Counted from the first letter of the stretch, positions 34,654-46,604 are shown. The stretch is DNA of 64,000 nucleotides from Fibrobacterota bacterium (GCA_028287465.1 JAQBPO010000013.1:20210-84209); one strand, 5' to 3'. Translations and numbers: made by a program. The notes: generated by a model from the sequence alone, not told the origin.

Positions 34654-34811
34654 TGCGAATGGCATTGGCCGGCACTTTGGGCCGGGAAAGCGTGATTATA
34701 GAGGGGTTGGGCCAGGATATTAGGCCCTCCCTGGCAACGGGGGGGCGAAATCAGGCCCAGGGTCCTACTTTCCCGGGAAAGGAAGATCCAATCCCGGGAC
34801 CGAGAAGCGGA

Positions 34812-36737
34812 TTAGGGGTGGTAGATCATAGCGGCATAGGGCGATAGGGAGGAACCGGTGGAAGTGCCTACGATGTAGGTCCCATAACCCATCGCGACTA
34901 CGTCGGCCTTGCCGTCATTATTCGCGTCGCCGATCATGCGGGGCGTTTCCACCACGCGCCATCCCTGATTGTAACCCAGGTCATTGAGCCAGATGGCGGC
35001 GGAAAAGGCGCTTCCATTCGACAGGCCTACCAGGGTCTGGCCTGCGCCGAAGGCTATGACGTCGGCCTTGCCGTCGCCGTTCATGTCGCCGGTAGTGCGG
35101 AGATGGGTCGTCGTGCGCCAGCCATTGTTGTATCCCAGGTCCATCAGCCAGTAAGAGGTGGAGAAGCTGGAACCGTTGGATTTGCCGACGATGCAGCCGG
35201 AATTGGAGATTCCCAGGATATCGTCCTTCTTGTCTCCGTCGAAATCGGCGACCATGCGGGGGTTATTGGCCGTGGTCCATCCCGCGTTGACACCCATATC
35301 CATGAGCCAGTAGGAAGTGGTGAATGCATTGGTGCCGTTGGAAAGGCCCACGATGGCGCCTCCATTCGCGAATCCGACGATATCCTTCTTGCCATCGCCG
35401 TTGAAGTCGCCGGTCATGCGGGGATTATTGGCCACGGTCCAGCCCGCGTTCACTCCCATATCGTTCAACCATACGGAAGCGGTGAAGGAGCTTCCCGTGG
35501 AGATGCCCACGATGACGCCGCCATTGGAGAATCCGATGATATCGTCCTTATGATCCCCGTTCACGTCCGCGACCATGATGGGGTTGGCATCCCGGCGCCA
35601 GCCCAGATTGTAGGTGAAATTGGTGGTCCATACGGATGACGTGAATCCCGTGCCGGTTGAAAGGGCCACGATCCCGGAAGCGTCGCCGAATCCGACAACG
35701 TCCATTTTCCCGTCTCCATTGAAATCGCCGAATAGCCGGGGATGCTTGGCGACGTCCCAGCCTTGGGCCCGGGCGAATTGGTAATGCCACAGGCTGATTT
35801 GATCGAACTGATTCGTGGACGGGTTCTTGACCGCGACGGAAATGCCGTTGTCGCCGATGACGATGATGTCCTTTTTCAGGTCGCCATTCACGTCCGCGAA
35901 AGTCGTGAGTTCGGATTTGAGGTCAAGGGGATAGAGGACGCGCGCGGCGTAAAGGTCATTGACCGTGAATGCCAGGGAAGGCTGTGAAACCGATCCCATG
36001 ACGGAGGCCGCATCCGTCGTCGCCGTACCCGGAATCAGGGTTCCGTCCGTGCTGTTGGTGTGGTGGTAGCCGAGGGTGTGGCCCAGTTCATGTCCCAAGG
36101 TCCTTACGACGCTGGAGGTGGAACGGGTAGGCCAGTCGTAGCCCGTGCTACCGGTATTGTTACGGATCCTAAGCGTATTGCCCGGATTGCCGCTGTACGG
36201 GAAAATGGCGTAGGCGGTATAGCTGGTCGATCCATTGACGGAGGTCTCATTGGTTTCGGTAATGGTGATTTCCGCCGGAGCCGCGTCCACCCGGACAAGG
36301 TGGATCTTGGACCCGGTGGCATTCCAAGCCGTGATGGCCTGATCGAGGAGCGGGCGCAAAGCCACGATGGCGGTGGTGATACGCACCTTGGAAGCAACCG
36401 GTTGGGAAACGATGTCGGCCGCCCGGCGTTGGGAGGTTTTGAGGGCGCCATGGATACGGAAGTTGGCTTCCGGAATCAGCACATCCTCGACACCTACGAA
36501 TCCAGGCGTGAAAAAGACCTTGTCTTCCGTGACGCCCCATTCCTCGGCCACATCGGCGCGAATGGAGCTCATTTCATCAGGCGTGAAACCGATTAAAGGT
36601 TTGGACGACGGGGCAACGGAACCCTCCTGCGACGGGCTCATGCAACCGACCATGGTTCCGGCTACGAGGGCTGAGGTCAGGAGGATACCGGTTATGTAGC
36701 GGTTCCTATGGCTTACCGTGGACGTATTTCGGTTCAA
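34812..36737 (-). CDS. Lipoprotein zinc metalloprotease with FG-GAP/VCBS repeats
   Basis: 641 aa. The signal ends in a lipobox (VAGTMVGC). Residues ~100-270 are a zincin domain with His216, Glu217, His220 and His226 in HELGHTLGYHH, and a possible Met-turn in ASVMGSVS; this resembles M57-like (HEIGH) peptidases. From ~285 to the end six or so FG-GAP-type repeats carry calcium-binding loops such as DFNGDGKMD, DVNGDHKDD and DMNGDGKAD, probably forming a beta-propeller. It is likely surface-anchored and acts outside the cell. A TCCCGGGA repeat pair (34769-34799) follows the stop and may terminate. Confidence 0.92.
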   Translation of the reverse strand: MNRNTSTVSHRNRYITGILLTSALVAGTMVGCMSPSQEGSVAPSSKPLIGFTPDEMSSIRADVAEEWGVTEDKVFFTPGFVGVEDVLIPEANFRIHGALKTSQRRAADIVSQPVASKVRITTAIVALRPLLDQAITAWNATGSKIHLVRVDAAPAEITITETNETSVNGSTSYTAYAIFPYSGNPGNTLRIRNNTGSTGYDWPTRSTSSVVRTLGHELGHTLGYHHTNSTDGTLIPGTATTDAASVMGSVSQPSLAFTVNDLYAARVLYPLDLKSELTTFADVNGDLKKDIIVIGDNGISVAVKNPSTNQFDQISLWHYQFARAQGWDVAKHPRLFGDFNGDGKMDVVGFGDASGIVALSTGTGFTSSVWTTNFTYNLGWRRDANPIMVADVNGDHKDDIIGFSNGGVIVGISTGSSFTASVWLNDMGVNAGWTVANNPRMTGDFNGDGKKDIVGFANGGAIVGLSNGTNAFTTSYWLMDMGVNAGWTTANNPRMVADFDGDKKDDILGISNSGCIVGKSNGSSFSTSYWLMDLGYNNGWRTTTHLRTTGDMNGDGKADVIAFGAGQTLVGLSNGSAFSAAIWLNDLGYNQGWRVVETPRMIGDANNDGKADVVAMGYGTYIVGTSTGSSLSPYAAMIYHP

Positions 36738-37090
36738 AATGGACTCCTGGAAAAATGGATTTATGAAGACCGCACCAAGCGCTGATAGGGATGTTAGAAA
36801 GGCGAAATAGGTCGGGAAACACCATTTTGAATGGTGCGATTACGGTCCTTTCGCTACGGAATTGCCGATCTTGGCAGAATGCCGGTACGAGGGCCGGATC
36901 TTTCAATAAGGCAAGCCGGATCGGCCATTATGGCCAATGGACGCCTTATGGACGACTAATAGATGCCCAATCGAGGCCCTGGAATCAAACTTCAGATAAG
37001 GGTTCTACTTTGATGTCTCTTAGACATTATTGAGTAAGCACGCGAAGCATTACCGAGATCCGGAATCCCATCCATTTCCCAAGAGGCCCC
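36738..37090. other. Divergent intergenic region between protease and nirK
   Basis: 353 bp with promoters expected on both sides. Inverted repeats are visible: CACCATT-ttg-AATGGTG (36820-36836), GGCCATTATGGCC, and ATGTCT-ctt-AGACAT (37013-37027), the last about 65 nt before the nirK start. I found no clear FNR/NNR box (TTGAT-N4-ATCAA). No gene is supported. Confidence 0.5.
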
Positions 37091-38569
37091 ATGAAGAACG
37101 AGCGTACCCCCCTGAACGGAATCCGGGGCACCGGTTCGGCGCGAGGCCTTGCCCTGGCTTTCCTAGGGGCGTCCTTGCTCCTGGGGGCCTGCCGTAAGAG
37201 CGAGGATAAGGCCCCTGCCGCCGCGGGCGAGGGTCCGGTGGTGGGATGGGAGGACGCGGTTCTGACCCATGCTCCCGAGGTGCCGCCCCCCATCACGCGT
37301 ACCCATCCGGCCCGGGTGACGGTGCGGCTCGAGATCAAGGAAGTCGAGAAGGAACTGGCGCCCGGCGTCCGGTACATGGTCTGGACTTTCGGCGGCAGCG
37401 TTCCGGGGATGTTCATCCGGGTGCGCGAGGGGGATCTGGTCGACTTCCATTTGAGCAACCATCCCGACAATAAGATGCCGCATAATATCGATTTGCATGC
37501 GGTGACCGGTCCCGGCGGCGGGGCCGCGGCTTCGGTGACGGCCCCCGGGCACAGCTCGGTGTTCTCCTTCAAGGCCATGAACCCGGGGCTTTACGTCTAT
37601 CATTGCGCCACCGCGCCCGTGGGCATGCATATCGCCAACGGCATGTACGGCCTGATCCTGGTGCAGCCGAAGGAAGGGCTCCCGAAGGTGGACCATGAGT
37701 ATTACGTGATGCAATCCGAGTTCTACACCCATGGCAAGAATCGCGAAGAAGGCCTGCAGTCTTTCGACATGGAAAAGGCGGTGAAGGAGGATGCGGACTA
37801 TGTGGTATTCAACGGAGCGATGGGCGCCTTGGCGGATGATAAGGCCCTGACGGCCAAGGTGGGGGAGACGGTCCGGCTGTTCGTCGGCAATGGCGGGCCC
37901 GGTCTGGTTTCATCCTTCCACATTATCGGAGAGGTGTTCGATCGGGTGCATTCCTGGGGAGGCGCCCGGGCCGATCAGGAACAGGTCCAGACCGTGCTGA
38001 TCCCTTCCGGAGGCGCCGCGATCGTTGAATTCGGCGTGGACTTCCCCGCGACCTACATCCTGGTGGATCATTCCATCTTCCGCGCCTTCAACAAGGGGGC
38101 CCTGGGCATGCTCAAGGTGACGGGCCCGACGGATTCCTCCATCTATTCCGGCAAGCAGAGGGACGAGGTGTACCTGGCGGAAGGCGCGGCCATCCAGACC
38201 CTGCCCGATGGCGCGGCGATAAAAATGCCTACCAAGCTGACCCAGGAGGAGATGATGGAACGCGGGGCCCGCGTCTTCACCCAGGTTTGCGCGGCCTGCC
38301 ATCAGGCCAAGGGGGAAGGCATCCCCATGGCGTTCCCGCCTCTGGCCAAATCCGATTTCCTGATGGCCGACAAGGCCCGGGCCATCGACATCGTTTCGCA
38401 AGGCAAGACCGGGCCCATCACGGTGAATGGGGCCCATTTCGACGGCGTCATGCCGCGGCTGGACCTGGATGATGCGTCCATCGCCAGCGTGCTGACCTAT
38501 GTGCGGAACAGCTTCGGTAATTCCGGAGATGCGGTCACCATCGAACAGGTGAAGGCCCGGCGCCGCTGA
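37091..38569 (+). CDS. nirK: Copper nitrite reductase fused to C-terminal cytochrome c
   Basis: 492 aa lipoprotein (lipobox LLGAC near residue 34). Two cupredoxin domains hold the NirK copper ligands: His131, Cys172, His180 and Met185 for type 1 copper; His136, His171 and His327 for type 2; catalytic Asp134 (PHNIDLH) and His277 (SSFHIIGE). Residues ~385-485 are a class I cytochrome c with CAACH (Cys400, Cys403, His404) and a later Met in GVMPRLD. The reaction is nitrite to nitric oxide, in the periplasm or at the outer membrane. This tethered layout is known from Ralstonia-type enzymes. The gene at 38575 follows after 5 nt. Confidence 0.96.
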   Translation: MKNERTPLNGIRGTGSARGLALAFLGASLLLGACRKSEDKAPAAAGEGPVVGWEDAVLTHAPEVPPPITRTHPARVTVRLEIKEVEKELAPGVRYMVWTFGGSVPGMFIRVREGDLVDFHLSNHPDNKMPHNIDLHAVTGPGGGAAASVTAPGHSSVFSFKAMNPGLYVYHCATAPVGMHIANGMYGLILVQPKEGLPKVDHEYYVMQSEFYTHGKNREEGLQSFDMEKAVKEDADYVVFNGAMGALADDKALTAKVGETVRLFVGNGGPGLVSSFHIIGEVFDRVHSWGGARADQEQVQTVLIPSGGAAIVEFGVDFPATYILVDHSIFRAFNKGALGMLKVTGPTDSSIYSGKQRDEVYLAEGAAIQTLPDGAAIKMPTKLTQEEMMERGARVFTQVCAACHQAKGEGIPMAFPPLAKSDFLMADKARAIDIVSQGKTGPITVNGAHFDGVMPRLDLDDASIASVLTYVRNSFGNSGDAVTIEQVKARRR

Positions 38570-38574
38570 ACGGG

Positions 38575-39903
38575 ATGGAACGGATGCTCTTCAGGGGTCG
38601 GGTATTGTCCGTGGCCGCCATGGCCGCTTCCGCCGCGATTGCGACCGCCGGGGTGGGGTCCGGGCAGGGAGGGATGGGCCTTGTCCCCAAAGGGGCGTTC
38701 GCCCTCCCGTTCCGCAAAGACTCGGTGGAGGTCCGGATGAAGGTGGAGGCGTTCCGCCTGGACCGTTTCCCGGTTACCCATACTGATTTCAAGGCCTTCG
38801 TGAAGGCCGATCCCGATCAGGCGCGTTCCCGGATCAAGCGTCTTTTCGCGGACACGGCCTATCTGGCGGATTGGCAGGACGATTCCACCCCGCGGGAGGG
38901 CTCAGGGAAGGCTCCGGTCACCCAGGTCTCCTGGTATGCGGCCAAGGCGTATTGCGCCTGCCAGGGCAAGCGCCTGCCCACTACGGCGGAATGGGAATGG
39001 GCCGCCAAAGGCCTGCCCCCGGGGATGGATTCGGCCGGGCTGGACAGGTCCATCCTCGCCTGGTATGCCAGGCCGGGTTCCGACCGGTTCCATCCGGTGG
39101 GATCCGGTTCGGTCAACGGAAACGGGATCCGGGATCTTTTCGGCCTGGTCTGGGAATGGACCTCCGATTTCGACGCGTACGGATTCGCGGGATTGAACCA
39201 GCGGGGCGTGGCCGACAGCGTGGCTTTTTGCGGAGCCGGCAGCGCGACGGCCACCAAGGAGGCGGAGTACGCCACTTATATGCGTTGGGCCTTCCGCTTG
39301 AGCCTGCGACCGGAATATTCCCTGGGCAGCCTGGGATTCCGATGCGCGCGAGACCTGGACGGCAAGGGCGCGAGGACGCGGGAAAGGGCCCGGGTCGCGC
39401 TTCCCGACAGTTCCTTGTACCGGTCGGATGCGCGCTGGTGGCGCGACGATGGCAGGAAGATGAAGCTGGAGGATCTGCGCGGCCGGGTCCGGGTCGTTTC
39501 CATGTTCTTTTCGAATTGCGAAAACCTTTGCCCCATGGTGCTGGGTCAGTTGAAATCCCTGGAGGGCGCAATGCCCGGGGCCCTCAGGCAAAAGGTGGGC
39601 TTCGTCATGGTCACCTTGGACCCGAAGGAGGATACCTCCGGGGCCCTGAGCGCGTACCGGAAGAAATCCGGCCTGGCCGCCGATCAGTGGGAGCTATTGC
39701 GGGGTTCCGCGGATGATACCCGGGAATTGGCGGCCTTGTTGGGAGTGCGTTACACCCCCAAGACCGAAGCGGGGCAGATGGGTCATACGGGCCTAATCGC
39801 CATCCTGGATCGCCAGGGACGCATGGTGTCCCACGTCACCGGCATCACCGACCAAGAGGCCTTTCTCGCCCAGCTTTCCCGCGCGGTCGCCTCCGAACGC
39901 TGA
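38575..39903 (+). CDS. NirV-like (FGE-sulfatase) domain fused to SCO/SenC domain
   Basis: 442 aa with a signal peptide-like start (VLSVAAMAASAAIATA). Residues ~35-265 are a formylglycine-generating-enzyme-type domain as in NirV (FRLDRFPVTHTDFKAF, PVTQVSWYAAKAYCACQGKRLPTTAEWEWAA, LGFRCARD). Residues ~290-440 are an SCO/SenC thioredoxin fold with copper ligands Cys315, Cys319 (CENLCPM) and His404 (GHTGLI). NirV usually follows nirK and SCO proteins deliver copper, so this fusion may mature the copper sites of the nitrite reductase. That role is inference; both domains are clear. Confidence 0.9.
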   Translation: MERMLFRGRVLSVAAMAASAAIATAGVGSGQGGMGLVPKGAFALPFRKDSVEVRMKVEAFRLDRFPVTHTDFKAFVKADPDQARSRIKRLFADTAYLADWQDDSTPREGSGKAPVTQVSWYAAKAYCACQGKRLPTTAEWEWAAKGLPPGMDSAGLDRSILAWYARPGSDRFHPVGSGSVNGNGIRDLFGLVWEWTSDFDAYGFAGLNQRGVADSVAFCGAGSATATKEAEYATYMRWAFRLSLRPEYSLGSLGFRCARDLDGKGARTRERARVALPDSSLYRSDARWWRDDGRKMKLEDLRGRVRVVSMFFSNCENLCPMVLGQLKSLEGAMPGALRQKVGFVMVTLDPKEDTSGALSAYRKKSGLAADQWELLRGSADDTRELAALLGVRYTPKTEAGQMGHTGLIAILDRQGRMVSHVTGITDQEAFLAQLSRAVASER

Positions 39904-40033
39904 GGCCGCCGCTACGCTGAGGTCGCTGCTACGCTGAGGACGCCGCTACGCTGAGGCCGCCGCTACGCTGGGGTCGCTGCTACGCTGGGGTCGCTGCTAT
40001 GCTGAGGTCGCTGCTACGCTGAGGTCGTTGCGG
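39901..40033 (+). repeat. 17-bp tandem repeat array, about 8 units
   Basis: Seven full units of tgaggccgccgctacgc (variants g/a, cc/tc) run from 39901 to 40019, then a partial eighth. The first TGA is the stop codon of the preceding gene. The unit is not a multiple of 3. Confidence 0.9.
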
Positions 40034-40071
40034 CTTCATTGGTTTCCGGCGGGAAGACCGGTATGCATGGC

Positions 40072-41949
40072 TTATCCCGCCGATCCCTTGGACTGGGGAG
40101 CCAAGGCTTCGCGGACCGACTTGGCCAGGTCGGCCGGATTGAACGGCTTTTGTATGAAATGCCCGCCCCTTTGCAGTTCCTCATTGCGGTTGAAAATGGT
40201 GTCTTCCGTATAGCCTGACATGTATAGGACCCGGCTTTGGGGACGTGAAGCGCAGAAGCGCTCGGCCAATTCGCGCCCGCCCATGCCCGGCATGATCATG
40301 TCCGTCAACAGGATATCGATCGCCATGTCCTTGCATTGCTCGCTGAGGCGCAAGGCATTGCCGCCGTTGTCGGATTCCAGGACCTTATAGCCCTGGATTT
40401 CCAGAACCTTGCGGATGAATTTCCGGACCGTTTCCTCATCCTCCACCAGCAGAACGGTTTCCGTGGCGCGTTGAGGCTTTGCATCGGTCCCATCATCGCG
40501 CAGGGCGGGGACCTCCTTGTTCTTCTCCTTGGGCAGGAAGAGATTGAATTCCGTGCCGATGCCCATTTCGCTCTTCACGGAGATGAAGCCTCCGCTCTGG
40601 GATATGATGCCCTGGACCACGGAAAGGCCGAGCCCGGTGCCCATGCCGAGCGGCTTGGTGGTATAGAAGGGTTCGAAAATGCGCGACTGGACATCGGAGG
40701 CCATGCCGATGCCGTTATCGCTTACGGAGAGGGCCACGTAAGCGCCGCGCGGGGCCGTGGGGACGATCTTGGAGAAATCCCCGACCACATCCTTGTTCCA
40801 GGTCCTCAAGGAAATGACGCCGCCATTGGGGAGGGCGTCGCGGGCGTTCACCACCAGGTTGATCAGCACCTGCTCCATCTGTCCCGGATCCGCCTTGACC
40901 AGGCCCAGGGCATGATCCAGGGAGAGATCGAGGCGGAAGCGTTCTCCGATCAATCGGGTCAGCATATTGTGCATGTTGGAAACGATGGCGTTCAGATCGA
41001 ATACCTTGGGCAGCAGCACCTGTTTGCGGCTGTAGGCCAGCAATTGCCTCGTGAGGGAGGCGGCCCGCTCGCCGGCTTTGTGGATTTCCTCCAGGTGTTC
41101 GTGGAGATCCCCTTCCGGGGGAGCGCTGGTCAGGCACAAGGCGCTGTAGCCGTTGATGGCCGTGAGCATATTGTTGAAATCGTGGGCGATGCCTCCCGCA
41201 AGCTTGCCGATGGCCTCCATCCTCTGCGCCTGCCTCAATTTCTCTTCGGTCTCGTGAAGGGCCTCCTCGACGCGCCGGCGCTCGGTGATGTCCTCGATGG
41301 CCAAGAGCATCAATTGGGTACGTCCGTCGTCCTGCAGGAGCCTGCGCGCATTGAGCATCATCACCCGGGAACCCAGGCCGGGAAACACATGTTTCATCTC
41401 GAAATTTTCCACCGAGGTGTTCTGGGGCAGGATATGCTCGAGCAGGGAACGCAATTGCGGGATGTCCCACTGGCCATTCCCCAGGTTGTAAAGAAGCACC
41501 CCCTCGGTCTCCTCCGGGGAGACCTGGAAGGTCCGGTAGAAGGAGGGATTCGCGGATTCGACCCGCGCCTCGCCGTCCAGGACCAAGAGAGGTTCCCGCA
41601 CGGTATCCACGATGGAGCGGGCGTAGTCGCCGCTTTCCTGCAACCGTAGCTGGAATATCCTGAGGTTGTCGTTCAGATGCCCATGGTCGATGTTCCGGGT
41701 CCGGAGCTCTTCATTCGCGGTCTCCAGCTTCTCATTGGCGCTTTTCAATCCTTCGTTGGCGGCTTCCGATCGTTCATGCGCGGCCTGCGAATTGGCGCTG
41801 ACGGCCTCATATCGCTCGCGGACGGTCTGCAGGATTTCCTTGACCGCGGCAAGCTCGATCCGGAGCAGGGAGATCACCTCGTCCTTGGCCGGAAGGGGCA
41901 TTTGTTCCCGCAGGCCATGGCCTTTGGGTTCCAAGGGCGTATCGGGCAT
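40072..41949 (-). CDS. Hybrid histidine kinase (coiled coil, PAS, HisKA, HATPase, receiver)
   Basis: 625 aa. A long coiled coil (residues 25-105, [16 protein letters not shown]) leads into a PAS domain (106-225), His256 in [11 protein letters not shown], an ATPase ([29 protein letters not shown]) and a receiver with Asp550 ([12 protein letters not shown]). It is a paralogue of the C-terminal half of its upstream neighbour: [20 protein letters not shown] and [11 protein letters not shown] are shared nearly unchanged. No membrane segments. Likely in one unit with the CheB-CheR kinase 170 nt upstream. Confidence 0.93.
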   Translation of the reverse strand: MPDTPLEPKGHGLREQMPLPAKDEVISLLRIELAAVKEILQTVRERYEAVSANSQAAHERSEAANEGLKSANEKLETANEELRTRNIDHGHLNDNLRIFQLRLQESGDYARSIVDTVREPLLVLDGEARVESANPSFYRTFQVSPEETEGVLLYNLGNGQWDIPQLRSLLEHILPQNTSVENFEMKHVFPGLGSRVMMLNARRLLQDDGRTQLMLLAIEDITERRRVEEALHETEEKLRQAQRMEAIGKLAGGIAHDFNNMLTAINGYSALCLTSAPPEGDLHEHLEEIHKAGERAASLTRQLLAYSRKQVLLPKVFDLNAIVSNMHNMLTRLIGERFRLDLSLDHALGLVKADPGQMEQVLINLVVNARDALPNGGVISLRTWNKDVVGDFSKIVPTAPRGAYVALSVSDNGIGMASDVQSRIFEPFYTTKPLGMGTGLGLSVVQGIISQSGGFISVKSEMGIGTEFNLFLPKEKNKEVPALRDDGTDAKPQRATETVLLVEDEETVRKFIRKVLEIQGYKVLESDNGGNALRLSEQCKDMAIDILLTDMIMPGMGGRELAERFCASRPQSRVLYMSGYTEDTIFNRNEELQRGGHFIQKPFNPADLAKSVREALAPQSKGSAG

Positions 41950-42119
41950 TTTCCTGTTCTTTCGGTCGGGGAAGGCGCGCTTCCGGGAGGACGGGTCGGA
42001 GTGATCTGAAGATACCGCTATCGGGGTTGAGTGACCAGCTTATTCTCGAGCTTGATCCGGTACGGCCGCAGCCGGCCGATCCGCCCCTCACAGGTAACCG
42101 GAACGTTTCCCGCCCGGCC

Positions 42120-45100
42120 TTAAGGGGCCTTGGCCTGGGAAACGAGGTTCATGGCCCCCCGGACCGAATTCGCCAGATCGGCGGGATTGAAGGGCTTTTG
42201 GATGAAATGGCCATCCCGCTCGATTTGCCCATCCTCCGTCTGGATGACCTCTTCGGAGTAGCCGGACATGAACAATACCCTGCTTTCGGGCCGGCTAGCG
42301 AGGAACCGTTCCGCCAATTGGCGTCCGCCCAGTCCCGGCATGATCATATCCGTCACCAACAGCTGGATGGGGATGCCTTGATGCTGAGCATTGACCTGCA
42401 GGGCGCGTTCCCCGTTTTCGGCCTCCAGGACCGTATAACCCTGCATCTCCAGGACCTTGCGGGTGAAGTTCCGCACGGTATCCTCGTCCTCCACCAACAG
42501 CACGGTCTCGGTGCCTTTGGCCGGCCTGGCCCGGTCTTCGTCCATGCGGGGCGAACCCTCTTGCTTGGCCACTTCCATGGGCAGGAAGATATTGAATACC
42601 GCTCCCTCTCCCTTTTCGCTTTGGAGGGCAATGTGGCCGCCGCTCTGGGTGATGATTCCCTGGACCACGGACAGGCCAAGGCCGGTGCCTTTGCCGACTT
42701 CTTTGGTGGTGAAGAAAGGATCGAAAATCCGCTTCTGCAATTCCGCATCCATGCCGATGCCGTTATCGCTCACCGAAAGCACCACGTAGGATCCGCGGGG
42801 CACCACGGGGAAAACGTTCGGGTATTCCGCGGTCAGGATCTCGTTGCGGGTCCGCAGGGCGATTTCCCCCCCATGGGGCAGGGCATCGCGGGCGTTCACC
42901 ACCAGGTTGATCAGCACCTGCTCCATCTGTCCCGGATCCGCCTTGATCAGTCCCAGGGTCCCATCCAGGGCGAGATCGAGCCGGTAATGTTCCCCGATCA
43001 AGCGGTTCAGCATGCTATGCATGTTCGAAACGATGAGATTCAGATCCAATACCTTGGGAACCAACACTTGCTTGCGGCTATAGGCCAGAAGCTGCCGGGT
43101 GAGGGTGGCGGCGCGCTCGCCCGCCTTGTTGATTTCCAGCAGGTGATGATACATGTCGCCGCGCTCAGGCGATTCTTCCAGGCACATGGCGCTATAGCCG
43201 TTGATGGCCGTGAGCTGGTTGTTGAAGTCATGGGCGATGCCGCCGGCCAGCCTGCCGATGGCCTCCATCTTCTGGGACTGGCGCAGCTTTTCCTCGGCCA
43301 GGTCCAGGGCCTCGCGGTTGGCCATGCGCTCGGTGATATCGCGCGCGATCACGAGCATGAACCGCTCGCCCTCGAAGTCCACGCCCGTGGCGGAGCATTC
43401 CACCGGATGGCGCTTGCCGTCCTTTCCGGCGTGCTCGGTCTCGAATGCCGAGGCCCGGAAGCCCTGGGCGTCCTCGAACAGGGCGGAGAAGCGTTCGGGA
43501 GTGAAGCCCGGTTCTATGGAGAGCAGGTTCATGCCCAAGAGCTCCGTTTCGGCGTAGCCGAGCTTGGCGCAGGCGCTGTGGTTCACGTAGGTCAGGTTCG
43601 CCGCGCGGTCCGCCAGGTAGTAGGGATCGGGGCTTTGATCCGAAAAGAACTTGAGGAGGCGGAGATCCCGTTGCGCGCGGCTACGCTCGGTGATGTCATC
43701 GATGGCGAGCAAGGTCATCCGCTTGCGGCCGTCGTCCTGGAGGAGGCGGCGGGCATTGAGCAGAAGGTCCGTACGCTTTCCCGCAAGGGTGAGGCCCACC
43801 TCGAAGTCCTTGAAGCCGCCCGCCGCGTCCGGCGCCCTTTCCAGGAGCGCGAGCAGTTCCGGGATATTCCAGATTCCCCCGCCTATTTCCTGCAGGACCT
43901 TGCCCTCGGTATCCTGGGGCCGGGTCCCGAAAAGGCTGTAGTAGGAAAGGTTCGCCGAATGGATCCGCAATCCCTCTTCCAGGATGAGAAGCGGTTCCCG
44001 CACCGTGTCCACGATGGAACGGGCATAGTCGCCGCTTTCCTGCAGACGTTGCTGGGCGCGCTTGAGATCGTCGATATCCTGCAGCACCACCACGGCGCCC
44101 TCGATCTTGCCGTCGGCGGACCGGTACGGGTGGATCTTGAGCGCGTTCCAACGGCCGCTCATGTCCCTCGCCTCCAGGGATACGGGCTGCTGGGAGGATA
44201 GGGCCTCCGCGATGTGCTTTTCGAAATCGAAGGCGGGGGCGAAGCGCACGTTGCCGATGGGACGGCCGACATCGGCATTGGCCAGGCGCAGGGATTTCCC
44301 GGCCGCGGGCGTGAAGCGCCGGATGCACAGATCGCTGCCGAGCATGATGATGGGGATTTGGACGCTGCCAAGGAGATTGGTCAGATCGTCGTTGAGCTGG
44401 CCCTGTTCCAGGTTCCTCGTGCGGAGCTCGTCGTTCATGGTGCCGAGCTCTTCGTTGGAGGACTGCAGCTCCTCCTTGGCGGTTTCCAGCTCCTCGTTTG
44501 TGCTCTGCAATTCCTCGTTGCTGGATTCCATCTCCTCGTTCGAGGACTTCATCTCCTCGGTGGCGGCCTCGCCTTGCTCCCTTATGGTCTGCAGGTATTC
44601 CTTGGCGGCGGCCAGCTCCAGGCGCAAAAGGGATATTTCCTCCACCTGCGCCGGCCCGCGCGGGTTCGGAACGGTATCAGGGTCCGGAAGGGAGGCCGGA
44701 TCGCCCGTCTCCTCGAAGAGGACCAGGAAGCACGCTTCCGCGGCGTCGGGTAGGGAGATGGGTAGGACTTCCAGATTGAAGCGGCGGATGAACCGCCCAT
44801 CCAGGATCCCCAAGCCTTCCCTGCGGACCGGGGCCGCGGTTTTTTCGCATTCCAGGATGGCATTGCGCATTTCCAGGGAAAGGTTTTCCTGCGCCATCTT
44901 GGCGAGATTCAGGCCGGTCCCGCCCTGGGGCGGCTCCAGGAACGGTGACGTGCGCCCGCGGAACTGGATGACATCCATGTCCTTGTTGACGAGCACCCCC
45001 GGCGGAACGAATTTCCGGAGCAGAAGGCGATCCGCGGCTTGCTGGAAATCGAAGGAGTGGGGGGCGCGTTGAACGGGCCGGGCATCGCCCTTGGCTTCCG

Positions 45101-46604
45101 CGGCATTGCCCTTGGGGGCCAGGTTGGGCAAGCGCGCCGCGGCCATCTTCTTCGAATAGATCTTGAGCTGCGCGTCGACGGGGCTGAAGAGATCCGTGTC
45201 CCGGCCTACGGTTTCGGAATTCCCCAGCATCAGGAACCCGCCCGGATTCAAGGCATAATGGAAGGCGGGGATGATCCGCCTTTGCAGGGATGAGGACATG
45301 TAGATCAGCAGATTGCGGCAACTGATGAGATCGAGCTTGGCGAAGGGAGGGTCCGCGGTCACATCGTGCTTGGCGAAGATGCACATCTCCCGGATCTCCT
45401 TGTTGATCCGGTAGTTCCCGTCTTCCTTGACGAAAAACCGGCGGAGACGCGCAGGGGAGACATCGTTCTCGATGTTCTGGGGATAGACTCCGGCCCGGGC
45501 CCGTTCGAGGGCGGGGATATCGCTGATGTCGCTGGCGAAGATGCGCAGCTGGCATTGGAATTCCCTCGGATCCTGGTATTCGCAAATCGCTATGGCCAGG
45601 GAATAAGCCTCTTCGCCCGTGGCGCAGCCCGCGACCCATACGCGGATGGTGTCCCCGGGGGACTTGGCCTTGAGGATCTGGGGAAAGGCGGTTTCCGCCA
45701 GGGCCTCGAAGGCCTTGGGATCCCGGAAGAACCGGGTGACATTGATGAGGATATCCTGATACAGGGATTTCAACTCGGCGGGATCGCTTTCGATTTGCCG
45801 GGCATAGTCCGCGATGGAGGCCACTTTGCCGAGGGCCATGCGGCGCAGGATGCGCCTTTTAAGGGTGGTGTCCCGGTAATGGGTGAAGTCCACCCCGGAA
45901 ACGGCGCGCAGCAGGAACAGGATCCGGTCGAATTCCTTTTCGCTGCCTGCGAACGGATGCCCCGTGTCTCCCGCGGCCGCATGTCCCAGATAGGGATGGC
46001 CGCCCATGCGGATCAGTTCGCGGGCGATATCCGCCGGAGGCAGAACGATGTCCACCACGCCCATGGCCACCGCGCTCGCGGGCATTGCGGGATATTTGGC
46101 CGAGTCCATTTCCTGGGCGAAGGTGATGCCTCCCACGGCTTTGATTTCCGCCAGGCCCAAGGTGCCGTCCGAACCGGTGCCCGACAGTACCACCCCGATG
46201 GCGTGCCTGAGCCGGTCCTGGGCCAGGGAGCGCAGGAAGGTGTCGATGGGCAGGTGGGCGCCGCGGATATCGCCTCGAGGGGTCAGATGCAGGACCCCAT
46301 GCGCCATGGTCATATTGGCATTCGGCGGGATGATATAGATATGGTCGGCGGCGATCCCCATGCCGTCGCGCACTTCCTGGATCGGCATGCCGGTGGATTT
46401 CGAGAGGATCTCGCGGAGATGGCTGGCATGGGTGGGCTCGAGATGCTGCACCAGCACGAAGGCCATGTTCGGATGGTCCGGAAGGTTGGAAAGGAGCTGG
46501 GTGAAGGCTTCCAGGCCCCCGGCGGAGGCGCCGATGCCCACGACCGGAAATGACCCGCCCTCCTGTTGGCCCGCGCCGACAGGAACCAAGGGATTCGCAG
46601 TCAT
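42120..46604 (-). CDS. CheB-CheR-PAS-hybrid histidine kinase-receiver fusion
   Basis: 1494 aa. Order: CheB methylesterase domain (Ser27 in GIGASAGG, His54 in VQHLEP, Asp146 in GTGSDG); CheR methyltransferase (~215-480; [15 protein letters not shown]); a heptad coiled coil (~690-770; [20 protein letters not shown]); three PAS domains (~780-1090); His1125 in [11 protein letters not shown] with ATPase motifs ([13 protein letters not shown]); receiver with Asp1419 ([11 protein letters not shown]). CheB-CheR-PAS fusions are a known signalling type; adding a kinase and receiver makes a complete hybrid. No membrane segments, so it probably acts on or with cytoplasmic partners. Confidence 0.94.
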   Translation of the reverse strand: MTANPLVPVGAGQQEGGSFPVVGIGASAGGLEAFTQLLSNLPDHPNMAFVLVQHLEPTHASHLREILSKSTGMPIQEVRDGMGIAADHIYIIPPNANMTMAHGVLHLTPRGDIRGAHLPIDTFLRSLAQDRLRHAIGVVLSGTGSDGTLGLAEIKAVGGITFAQEMDSAKYPAMPASAVAMGVVDIVLPPADIARELIRMGGHPYLGHAAAGDTGHPFAGSEKEFDRILFLLRAVSGVDFTHYRDTTLKRRILRRMALGKVASIADYARQIESDPAELKSLYQDILINVTRFFRDPKAFEALAETAFPQILKAKSPGDTIRVWVAGCATGEEAYSLAIAICEYQDPREFQCQLRIFASDISDIPALERARAGVYPQNIENDVSPARLRRFFVKEDGNYRINKEIREMCIFAKHDVTADPPFAKLDLISCRNLLIYMSSSLQRRIIPAFHYALNPGGFLMLGNSETVGRDTDLFSPVDAQLKIYSKKMAAARLPNLAPKGNAAEAKGDARPVQRAPHSFDFQQAADRLLLRKFVPPGVLVNKDMDVIQFRGRTSPFLEPPQGGTGLNLAKMAQENLSLEMRNAILECEKTAAPVRREGLGILDGRFIRRFNLEVLPISLPDAAEACFLVLFEETGDPASLPDPDTVPNPRGPAQVEEISLLRLELAAAKEYLQTIREQGEAATEEMKSSNEEMESSNEELQSTNEELETAKEELQSSNEELGTMNDELRTRNLEQGQLNDDLTNLLGSVQIPIIMLGSDLCIRRFTPAAGKSLRLANADVGRPIGNVRFAPAFDFEKHIAEALSSQQPVSLEARDMSGRWNALKIHPYRSADGKIEGAVVVLQDIDDLKRAQQRLQESGDYARSIVDTVREPLLILEEGLRIHSANLSYYSLFGTRPQDTEGKVLQEIGGGIWNIPELLALLERAPDAAGGFKDFEVGLTLAGKRTDLLLNARRLLQDDGRKRMTLLAIDDITERSRAQRDLRLLKFFSDQSPDPYYLADRAANLTYVNHSACAKLGYAETELLGMNLLSIEPGFTPERFSALFEDAQGFRASAFETEHAGKDGKRHPVECSATGVDFEGERFMLVIARDITERMANREALDLAEEKLRQSQKMEAIGRLAGGIAHDFNNQLTAINGYSAMCLEESPERGDMYHHLLEINKAGERAATLTRQLLAYSRKQVLVPKVLDLNLIVSNMHSMLNRLIGEHYRLDLALDGTLGLIKADPGQMEQVLINLVVNARDALPHGGEIALRTRNEILTAEYPNVFPVVPRGSYVVLSVSDNGIGMDAELQKRIFDPFFTTKEVGKGTGLGLSVVQGIITQSGGHIALQSEKGEGAVFNIFLPMEVAKQEGSPRMDEDRARPAKGTETVLLVEDEDTVRNFTRKVLEMQGYTVLEAENGERALQVNAQHQGIPIQLLVTDMIMPGLGGRQLAERFLASRPESRVLFMSGYSEEVIQTEDGQIERDGHFIQKPFNPADLANSVRGAMNLVSQAKAP

